Assembly: GCA_963663365.2 (NCBI GenBank)
Contig: CAXXIH010000001.1
Coordinates: 992,001 to 1,056,000, forward strand
Length of the DNA stretch: 64,000 nt
Reading direction: 5' to 3'
Origin: G963663365 sp963663365
Lineage (GTDB): Bacteria; Hinthialibacterota; Hinthialibacteria; Hinthialibacterales; G963663365
In this document: one piece after another, positions 1-6,887 of the stretch
Numbering within the stretch: position 1 is the stretch's first letter
How the letters are laid out: every line of letters begins with the position of its first letter
The notes under the pieces: generated by a model
Told to the model about the DNA's origin: nothing
What the model saw: the letters and a program-made list of their open reading frames with translations, nothing else
The model's database searches: none
Made by a program: the position numbers and the translations under genes

Positions 1-545
1 TGTGTCCCGAAGGTCATGACTTCGCCGACGCCCGGCACACGGGATAAGACCTTCTCAAGCGTGGATTGCATGTAATCCCGGAGGTCATTGCCATCCATGC
101 TCCCGTCTTCAGAGATCAGTCCGACAATAATTAGATAGTTACGTGTCGATTTGCTGACTTTGACACCTTGGCGTTGGACAACTTCAGGCAGACTGGCCAT
201 GGCCAGCTGAAGTTTGTTTTGCACCTGAGCCCATGCCAGGTCGGCATCGGTCCCCGGTTCAAAAGTCAATTCAATACGTGATGCACCGGAAGAATCACTG
301 GTTGCCGACAGATAAAGCATATTGTCGAAACCTGTCATCTTCTGTTCGATGATTTGGGTTACGCTATTTTCGACTGTTTCGGCCGAAGCGCCCGGATAAA
401 AGGATTCAATCGCAATCGAAGGCGGGGCGATGGGGGGATATTGAGAGATCGGCAGATTGTAGATTGCCAATCCACCCGCCACCATTTGAACGATGGCAAT
501 GACCCAGGCGAATACCGGACGTTCCAGAAAGAACTTTGACAACAT
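1..545 (-). CDS. RND multidrug efflux pump inner-membrane subunit (AcrB/MexB family), N-terminal part
   Basis: This is the first 181 or so residues of a hydrophobe/amphiphile efflux RND pump; the rest lies beyond base 1. The N-terminus reads MLSKFFLERPVFAWVIAIVQ, the usual start of AcrB-type proteins (family members have about 1030-1050 residues), followed by the typical YPPIAPP and YPGASAETVE motifs and a periplasmic porter-domain segment ending near VPGVGEVMTFG. Such pumps use the proton gradient to export drugs, bile-like amphiphiles or solvents through a MFP-linked tripartite channel. A clear ribosome binding site (GGCGGAGG, about 552-560) supports the start at 545. It follows the membrane fusion gene by 17 bases, in the same operon, and is probably repressed by the TetR protein encoded upstream. 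Confidence 0.95.
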   Translation of the reverse strand, partial: MLSKFFLERPVFAWVIAIVQMVAGGLAIYNLPISQYPPIAPPSIAIESFYPGASAETVENSVTQIIEQKMTGFDNMLYLSATSDSSGASRIELTFEPGTDADLAWAQVQNKLQLAMASLPEVVQRQGVKVSKSTRNYLIIVGLISEDGSMDGNDLRDYMQSTLEKVLSRVPGVGEVMTFGT

Positions 546-562
546 AATAAGGCCTCCGCCTT

Positions 563-1879
563 TTAGTTTGACTCAGATTGCGCGGTTTTTGTTTGTGGAC
601 CATCATCAGTCACAACGGAGGCGGTGACTTTTGAGCCCGGACGGACTTTTTGAATACCTTCGATGATGATCCTTTCACCTGAATTCAGACCGGATGTCAC
701 AAGCCACCGGTCACCAAGACTGCGATCAACCGTCAGCATTTTCTGTTGGACCGTATCTTCGGAATCCACAATCAGTACATAAGGATTTCCCTTCGGATCG
801 CGCGATACAGCATTTTGAGTGACAAGGATTGCGTTCTCGTTGATGCCTTCCACGATCACACCACGCACAAACATGCCTGGCAGAAGAAGACCGTCCGGAT
901 TAGGAACAGTGATTCGCAAGACAACAGAGCCGGTTGTCGGTTCGACTGTGATATCTCGAAACTGGAGGGTTCCTTCCAACGAATAATTCGAGTCTTCTTC
1001 AAAGTGAATCTTAACCTTGTTGAAATCGACTCCCTCGCGGTTAATTTCGTTGTTTTCGAGCCGTTGACGTAACCGCAATAATTCGGTCGTGGACTGGGGG
1101 ACATCCACATAGACCGGATCCACCTGCTGTATGGTTGACAATGGAATCGCTTGATACGCCGTAACAACAGCGCCTTCGGTTACATTGGATCTGCCAATGC
1201 GTCCGGAGATAGGCGCGTTGACTTGGGTGTATTCCAGGTTGATGCGTGCGTTTTTTACGACAGCTTCCGCTTGTTGAATCGCGGCTTCGGCCTCGGCGAT
1301 GGCTTCACGATCCCGTCTTACCTGGGCCTCTGCCGACCGAAGTGCAGCCTCCGCTACTTCATCTTCAGTTATAGCCTGGTCACGCTCTGTTGCGGATACT
1401 GCGCCGGTCACCACCAATTCTTCAAAGCGTTGCCGGTTTTTGCGTGCAAAATTTAATGTGGCCTGGTGTTGTTTGATACTGGCTTTGCTTGCCTCTAAAG
1501 ACGCTTGAAGTCTTGCAATGGTTTTATGGGCGACGGCAAGGTTTGCTTCGGCATTATCCAGCTCCGCCTGAAATGGGGCGGGATCGATCTGATAGAGAAC
1601 CTGACCCGCTTCAACATCAGTACCTTCTGTGAAAAGGCGGCTCTGAATTAGACCGCTGACTTGAGGCCTGATCTCAGCAACGCGGAAGGCCGAGACCCGG
1701 CCCGGCAATTCTTTGGTCAAAACCACAGATTCTGTTTTGACGACAGCAACGCCGACACTCGGAGGGGGGGCTTGTGCTCCAGGCTGCTGATTTGAAGCCT
1801 CTTTTTCGCATCCACTGAGGAGGACGCATGCCAGTAGCGCCGAAATGACGCCGACTCTTGCTCGTGCGGTGTGTCGCAT
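563..1879 (-). CDS. RND efflux periplasmic adaptor (membrane fusion protein, AcrA/HlyD type)
   Basis: A 438-residue adaptor that bridges the RND pump to an outer-membrane channel. The N-terminus is a lipoprotein signal with lipobox LLSGC near residues 20-24, so the protein is tethered to the inner membrane. Then follow a first beta-strand half of the lipoyl domain (about residues 60-95), a long alanine-rich coiled-coil hairpin (about 100-205), the second lipoyl half with NAPISGRIGRS (about 220), a beta-barrel domain and a membrane-proximal domain. Length is normal for the family (370-450). A ribosome binding site AAAGGTG precedes the start. It is 17 bases upstream of the RND gene and 147 bases downstream of the tetR gene, with a palindromic operator in that gap. 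No outer-membrane factor gene is seen in the window. Confidence 0.95.
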   Translation of the reverse strand: MRHTARARVGVISALLACVLLSGCEKEASNQQPGAQAPPPSVGVAVVKTESVVLTKELPGRVSAFRVAEIRPQVSGLIQSRLFTEGTDVEAGQVLYQIDPAPFQAELDNAEANLAVAHKTIARLQASLEASKASIKQHQATLNFARKNRQRFEELVVTGAVSATERDQAITEDEVAEAALRSAEAQVRRDREAIAEAEAAIQQAEAVVKNARINLEYTQVNAPISGRIGRSNVTEGAVVTAYQAIPLSTIQQVDPVYVDVPQSTTELLRLRQRLENNEINREGVDFNKVKIHFEEDSNYSLEGTLQFRDITVEPTTGSVVLRITVPNPDGLLLPGMFVRGVIVEGINENAILVTQNAVSRDPKGNPYVLIVDSEDTVQQKMLTVDRSLGDRWLVTSGLNSGERIIIEGIQKVRPGSKVTASVVTDDGPQTKTAQSESN

Positions 1880-1965
1880 GATTAAACACCTTTGCTATTT
1901 CCAAATATCCCGGCCGTTCCCGCTTGATCGCTGGTGGTATCAGCGCGGCCTCCGGCACCGGTAAT

Positions 1966-1985
1966 CGGAATGAACGCTCATTCCG
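1966..1985. promoter_or_regulatory. TetR-type operator upstream of the efflux genes
   Basis: A perfect 8-4-8 palindrome, CGGAATGA ACGC TCATTCCG, in the gap between tetR and the membrane fusion gene. The same half-site occurs upstream of tetR (2619-2634), so both are probably bound by the neighbouring TetR protein, allowing autoregulation and direct control of the pump. The palindrome is seen; the binding is inferred. Confidence 0.75.
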
Positions 1986-2026
1986 CTATGAGGCAAAACA
2001 CAAATATTAAACTGTGGCCCTATCGA

Positions 2027-2605
2027 CTATTTACGCTTAATTGCATCCCAGCAGGCTTCAATGACTTGCGGAATTAAATCGTCATCCAATGTGAAAAAAC
2101 CCAGATTATGATCCCGCGCCATTGCCATGATTGGGCCAAAGGACTGAGCACAAAGAATGACAATAGGAAGATCCTTCATTTCACCCTTTGAGACTCCGTC
2201 AATAAATACCTCTAAAATCTCATTGTCTTTGCTCTCTTCACCAAAGATCTTTTCCCGGCGATGCTCTACTCCATAAGGGGAGTTGAAAAATTGCTCTAAG
2301 TATTTGAAATGTATTGGATTATCAATTAGGTAGCGCAAAAGCGAATTACCTAGATGAAGAAAGCGCTCCCGAACGGATTGATCTTTTACCGTTTCATTCC
2401 ATAGGGTTTCATGGAGTTTCAACTCGACTTCCTTGAACAATCCTTCGATAAGAGCGTCTTTGCTCTCGTAGTAACGGTATATTGTGCCCGCGCCGACCTT
2501 TGCGCGTTCGGCGATCATCGCCATTGAGGTTCCATGAAAGCCATGCTCGGCAATCAGGTCCAATGCTGCCCGAGCAATCTCTTCACGCTTTCCCATCTTC
2601 GTCAT
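2027..2605 (-). CDS. TetR/AcrR-family transcriptional repressor of the efflux operon
   Basis: A 192-residue regulator. Residues 1-50 form the TetR helix-turn-helix (KREEIARAALDLIAEHGF, then a recognition helix with AGTIYRYYESKDAL); the C-terminal two thirds is the variable ligand-binding and dimerisation region, where an efflux substrate would induce release from DNA. The reading frame is open to an earlier ATG at 2632, but that codon lies inside the palindromic operator (2619-2634) and has no ribosome binding site, whereas the ATG at 2605 has TAAGGTG six bases upstream, so 2605 is chosen; an ATG at 2596 is a second option. First gene of the tetR - adaptor - pump operon, probably autoregulated. 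Confidence 0.93.
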   Translation of the reverse strand: MTKMGKREEIARAALDLIAEHGFHGTSMAMIAERAKVGAGTIYRYYESKDALIEGLFKEVELKLHETLWNETVKDQSVRERFLHLGNSLLRYLIDNPIHFKYLEQFFNSPYGVEHRREKIFGEESKDNEILEVFIDGVSKGEMKDLPIVILCAQSFGPIMAMARDHNLGFFTLDDDLIPQVIEACWDAIKRK

Positions 2606-2618
2606 GATGCACCTTACG

Positions 2619-2634
2619 GAATGAATGTTCATTC
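2619..2634. promoter_or_regulatory. TetR-type operator upstream of tetR
   Basis: Perfect palindrome GAATGAA TG TTCATTC immediately before the tetR translation start. It shares the GGAATGA half-site with 1966-1985 but with a spacer two bases shorter between identical half-sites. It probably mediates autorepression. Confidence 0.72.
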
Positions 2635-2866
2635 AGTCTATCGTGAAGACTAGGCCGGTCAAGTATCCAATTGAGTGAAGATACATGGCATAAGGCATCT
2701 ATAAGGGATGTTCTTGTGTGTCTATCTCTATATATGTCAGTGAATTATATAAATTTATAAATCTGTATTTATGTTGAAAAAAAATAGTTGGGCAAGGATG
2801 GTGGATCGAATGAGATGTGTTCTGTTTTGTTTACGACTTGGGTTGAAGTACTTGGGTGTCTTTTTA

Positions 2867-3008
2867 AGTGTTTCTCAAGAGTATTTCCTTTTGAATCCCA
2901 CCCCAGCCTTTCCCGTAAATAGGGAGGGAGTGGAATTTGGGCCTGTAGCAAGGACATCCCCCCGTTTACGGGGGTGAAGGCAAACGGAAAGGATTTTCGA
3001 GAAACACT
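2867..3008. repeat. Inverted-repeat element, MITE-like
   Basis: About 142 bases bounded by a perfect 10-bp inverted repeat, AGTGTTTCTC (2867-2876) and GAGAAACACT (2999-3008), extended imperfectly inward (a CCTTT block on both sides). Inside, a second inverted similarity is visible around CCCGTAAA (about 2912) and CCCCCGTTTACGGGGG (about 2969), so the whole stretch folds back on itself. No transposase is encoded. It abuts the stop codon of the symporter gene and could also work as its terminator. No target duplication was recognised. The rest of the 2635-3008 gap is AT-rich with no gene seen. Confidence 0.5.
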
Positions 3009-4640
3009 CTAGCCCCGGAAGTAAATCCAGATCGAAGCGGCCAATATCACCAAGACCAAGCTGAGCAGAAGATCCATGCGTTTCCATGCCGGATCGCTTC
3101 GATGAGCAGGGGATTCATCGTCTTCCTCGCGAGTGGCAAGTGTTAGCCCTTCCAACTTTGCGGCACTTGGCGCGGGGGTCATTAAACTCACCACTATAAG
3201 TACGATCGAACAGAATATGAAAAGGAAAATGGCCATATGCAGAAAATTGACTGTTGCGAAATCCAACAGATAACCACTGAGGGAACCTTTGCATATCTCG
3301 GCGATGAGCCGCCCCATACCCAAGACAAAACCTGCCAGCAAAGACGCGATCGCGCCGTATGCGTTTACGCGTTTCCAGATGATGCCAAATAAAAATACCG
3401 CTGCGATAGGAGGAGAGAGATAAGCGGATACGCTCTGTATGTAATTAAAAATTTGACCGGAAATATGCTTCATGAACGGAATCCACAATAATCCGGATAT
3501 GACCAAGAAGATGGTGGAAATCTGTCCGACAAAAACCAGGCGCTTTTCTGATGCTGTGGGGTGCAGTTTTCTGTAGATGTCCCAGGTGATTAGTGTTGAG
3601 CATGAGTTGAAAACCGAAGATAACGAACTCATCAGCGCGGCAAGCAATCCCGCGACCACCACGCCGCGTAATCCGACCGGCAAAAGTGTTCCGATCAACG
3701 CCGGTAAGGCATGATCCGGTTTCTCTAACTGCAAACTGCCTTGGGTCATTAAGCAGTGTGCGATAACGCCTGGAATTACAAATATGAAAATCGGCAGAAG
3801 TTTCAAAAAACTTCCGAAGATTGTTCCACGACGGGCTGTGTCTTGGCCATGTGCGGAAAGTACACGTTGAACGATGTATTGGTCTGTGCACCAGTACCAA
3901 ATTCCCATGATCGGCGCACCGAAGACAATGCCTGTCCAAGGAAATTCCGGATCGGTCATAGGCCGCCACATGTTGAAATATCCGCTGCCCGCAGTCTCTT
4001 TGACTGTTTCCCATCCGCCAATTTGGGCCAAGCCGATTACGGTGACGATCACGGCCCCGCCGACCAAGACGAACATCTGCAGCATGTCCGTATACAACAC
4101 CGCTCTGAGTCCGCCAAAACTTGTGTAAATACCAGTCACGACAATTACAATTAAAGCGCCGGTCCAGAAATTGATTCCCATCACGGTTTCGAACACGATG
4201 CCACCCGCAGCAACGGTTACGGAAATTTTGGTCAATACATACCCGATTACAGAAACGACTGCCAAATACCAGCGCGCCCCGGAGGAATAACGGCGTTCTA
4301 GAAATTCAGGCATCGTAAACACGCCACTCGAAAGATAAAAAGGAACGAAAAACCACCCGAGAAGTAATAGTATCAAGGAGGCAAGGACTTCGAAGTGACC
4401 AACGGCGACGCCACTGGCCGCTCCCGTGCCGGCCAATCCCACCAAATGTTCGGAACCGATATTGGATGCAAAAAGCGAAGCGCCAATTACAAACCATCCG
4501 GCATTGCGTCCCGCCAAGAAATAACCAGCCGAACTTTCGCGTGTGCCTTCACCTTTGCGTGTAACCCAGAAGGCCGTGCCGAACACAAGCAGGAAATAGA
4601 CGCCGATAGAAAACCAGTCCAGTATTCCGAGTTGTCCCAT
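3009..4640 (-). CDS. Sodium/solute symporter, SSS family (SGLT-like)
   Basis: A 543-residue polytopic membrane protein, typical length for the SSS family, with about 13-14 hydrophobic segments. It starts near DWFSIGVYFLLVFGTAFW and carries the family signature region SFGGLRAVLYTDMLQMFVL (about residues 180-200) and WYWCTDQYIVQRVLSA (about 250-265), the latter closely like vertebrate and Vibrio SGLT sugar carriers. It most likely imports a sugar, or a sugar derivative such as a sialic acid or inositol, with sodium. Substrate cannot be fixed from sequence. The frequent pairing of such carriers with extracellular glycosidases in related bacteria and the many glycosidases in this window support a carbohydrate substrate. 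It is monocistronic as far as can be seen, and followed directly by the inverted-repeat element. Confidence 0.92.
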   Translation of the reverse strand: MGQLGILDWFSIGVYFLLVFGTAFWVTRKGEGTRESSAGYFLAGRNAGWFVIGASLFASNIGSEHLVGLAGTGAASGVAVGHFEVLASLILLLLGWFFVPFYLSSGVFTMPEFLERRYSSGARWYLAVVSVIGYVLTKISVTVAAGGIVFETVMGINFWTGALIVIVVTGIYTSFGGLRAVLYTDMLQMFVLVGGAVIVTVIGLAQIGGWETVKETAGSGYFNMWRPMTDPEFPWTGIVFGAPIMGIWYWCTDQYIVQRVLSAHGQDTARRGTIFGSFLKLLPIFIFVIPGVIAHCLMTQGSLQLEKPDHALPALIGTLLPVGLRGVVVAGLLAALMSSLSSVFNSCSTLITWDIYRKLHPTASEKRLVFVGQISTIFLVISGLLWIPFMKHISGQIFNYIQSVSAYLSPPIAAVFLFGIIWKRVNAYGAIASLLAGFVLGMGRLIAEICKGSLSGYLLDFATVNFLHMAIFLFIFCSIVLIVVSLMTPAPSAAKLEGLTLATREEDDESPAHRSDPAWKRMDLLLSLVLVILAASIWIYFRG

Positions 4641-4823
4641 TATTACATTTTCTCCGATTGATCCCCATGACGTTTGAAACCGTTATCGCCGGGTGGCTTT
4701 GGGGCGGTTCAGCAAGTGTAATCGGTGTATTCTAAAAAACTACCGGGGTGGTTTTGGCGTCTTTGGAGTGCGTGCGGCCTGTTTTGCCTAAATATTGGTG
4801 ACTGCGCCGGGAATATTGGGGAA

Positions 4824-6887
4824 TTAACGCAAGAGCCAATCCATAACCGGTGTGTTTTCGACCGGTGTAGAGAGCTGATCGAGCGGATTTGAGAAGCCAT
4901 TGTACTCATCAATGTTGCTGTAGCCGTCGCCATCCGGATCGCCCGAGGCCAGGACGACCCTGTCCGGGAAGTAGAATGACTCCCATTGATCGTCAATGCC
5001 GTTACCATCTGAATCTGTCTCGTCCCCGAGTTGAATATCGAAGATGGTTTCTATTGATGACGGCTTAACCCAAACAACATCCTCATAGGGTGAGGGGACA
5101 ATTGTCTGACCTGTGACCGCGATTACCGTTCCAAGAGAGAGGACTGTTCCGGCTGCATCGAATCCGTAAAGCGTGCCATCCTCAGTGACGGATAAAAATC
5201 CTCTACTGTCTTGAACTAGTTCTCCCATGAATGTGATTGTCCGGGTTGGAGCGGCATCCAGGAGTTCATCGATTTCCGCGCGGATCGCGTCAAAGTCGAT
5301 TGTGGTCGTTTTATAGGGGGATTTTGCAGATACGGAATCAGGCGCATCGCCCGGATTCCATCCATGCAGCACCCACGCCAAATGGTCGATGATGTTGCCG
5401 TGGATATCCTCGCTTTGAGCCCAGTCGATATAGGACCTCACAAGTCCGGGCAACGCAGTTTCACTGATATTATCTGTGATGTGTTCCATGACATCATCGA
5501 GATTGATCGATATTTCAAGCGTGTGGATATCGCTACGTGACGGCGCACCCGAACTTTCCGAAATAATACAGGGCGCGCTAAGAGAGAGCGCCTTTTCTAA
5601 ATAGCGGCAAAACGCCAATGTGGCAGCGGTTGAGTTGGCATCGAGTGTCAGGGTATCGCGGATTTCAAAGAGAGATAATTGCAGCGCTGAACGATAGTCC
5701 GCGATCCATTCATCGGCGGTGGTTGTTTCATCGCCTTCGATATGGGGATCAAAGGTTTGGCGTTCCGCGTAAGAAAGCAATACGACTTCGGGATCGTCAC
5801 CGTCTATGTAGCGAATAATGAGAGGCTCATCTACGGCGGTTCGCAATGACGGATCATTCAATGCGGCGGAAGCACTTGTATTGCCATTAAGAAGCACAGC
5901 CGTAAGTGGGGACGATTCGGCTCCGGTGGGAGTACGCAAAGCCGGCTCAGAAACCGCAACAGGTATAATGGCTTCCGGGATTTCAAAGCCTGTTACCACC
6001 GGTTCTGATGTTGGATCATTTGGATCAGTCTGGCGGAAGGTCTCGTCAAAATCGGCCCATCCATCACCGTATGTGCCCATATCTTTTTCCGCCTCGGTAG
6101 GGGCGTCTGAATCTGCGGGGTAAGACTCGTCATCGAGCGGATCGGTTCCACGGATTAATTCATCAAGATCGCGCCAGCCGTCATCATCGGTGTCGATGTC
6201 GCCATCGAGAGGATTGAGGCCCTTTTCATCTTCGACAAAATCAGGTGTTCCATCGAAATCCGCATCCGCATCATAGGCTTGTTGAATCGTGTAGGTTTCG
6301 GTCGTGGTATCTCCTTTAAAGCCCATGTATGACGCGCATGCTTCCAGAGTCCCAGTTCGATGGAAATAAAGCACGGTTGAATCAGGATTGTAGGTTTGCC
6401 AGGCCCCACCGTTTTTCCGGAAGTAAATGGTGGCTCCTTCCCGCGATTCGAGGATAATTTGAATTGTCCGTCCGTATGTTCCGCCTTGAGGTGATGTTAA
6501 TGCCGGAAGAGCTGTATCGGGGGATGGAGATTGGAGATGGAAAAGCGATTTTTCGAATGTAACTTGGTTTGGGACTGTTTCAACCAGCGGTGACCAAATA
6601 GCGCTTTTTATATTTTGAAATGTCACGTTTGTGGCCGGGACCAATCCGCTGCCTGTGTCTTTTTCCCGCCTAACAACAAGGTTGCTTCCCGAGATCGCCG
6701 CATAGGTTGTCCAGTCGGGCACATAGGCGGACCAGAAGATTAGCTCAGGATTTGTTGCATCCCGGACAATGACATTTGCATAGCTGTCATCCCCCGCAGC
6801 AATTGCGTTTGTTATACAAACACACGCGAAAAGCATGAGTCCGGGAATCAACAACGTTTTTGCACCAAGGCGCATGATTTGCCTCAT
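4824..6887 (-). CDS. Secreted protein with chitobiase-C-like domain and TSP3 calcium repeats
   Basis: 687 residues. A signal peptide (about 1-31, ending CITNAIAA) is followed by a short beta domain, then a CHB_HEX_C-like module (about 125-205, with TSPQGGTYGRTIQIILESR and GATIYFRKNG), a Pro/Asp-rich run of thrombospondin-type-3 calcium-binding repeats (about 208-290, many D-x-D-x-D-G/D groups), a central region of unknown fold (about 300-600), and a second pair of calcium motifs near the C-terminus (DSDGNGIDD and DPDGDGYSN, about 630-670). These modules are structural or adhesive, not catalytic. It is the last of three secreted-protein genes and its ATG overlaps the preceding stop by four bases (ATGA at 6884-6887), so translation is probably coupled. 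Function unknown; surface or extracellular location is likely. Confidence 0.85.
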   Translation of the reverse strand: MRQIMRLGAKTLLIPGLMLFACVCITNAIAAGDDSYANVIVRDATNPELIFWSAYVPDWTTYAAISGSNLVVRREKDTGSGLVPATNVTFQNIKSAIWSPLVETVPNQVTFEKSLFHLQSPSPDTALPALTSPQGGTYGRTIQIILESREGATIYFRKNGGAWQTYNPDSTVLYFHRTGTLEACASYMGFKGDTTTETYTIQQAYDADADFDGTPDFVEDEKGLNPLDGDIDTDDDGWRDLDELIRGTDPLDDESYPADSDAPTEAEKDMGTYGDGWADFDETFRQTDPNDPTSEPVVTGFEIPEAIIPVAVSEPALRTPTGAESSPLTAVLLNGNTSASAALNDPSLRTAVDEPLIIRYIDGDDPEVVLLSYAERQTFDPHIEGDETTTADEWIADYRSALQLSLFEIRDTLTLDANSTAATLAFCRYLEKALSLSAPCIISESSGAPSRSDIHTLEISINLDDVMEHITDNISETALPGLVRSYIDWAQSEDIHGNIIDHLAWVLHGWNPGDAPDSVSAKSPYKTTTIDFDAIRAEIDELLDAAPTRTITFMGELVQDSRGFLSVTEDGTLYGFDAAGTVLSLGTVIAVTGQTIVPSPYEDVVWVKPSSIETIFDIQLGDETDSDGNGIDDQWESFYFPDRVVLASGDPDGDGYSNIDEYNGFSNPLDQLSTPVENTPVMDWLLR

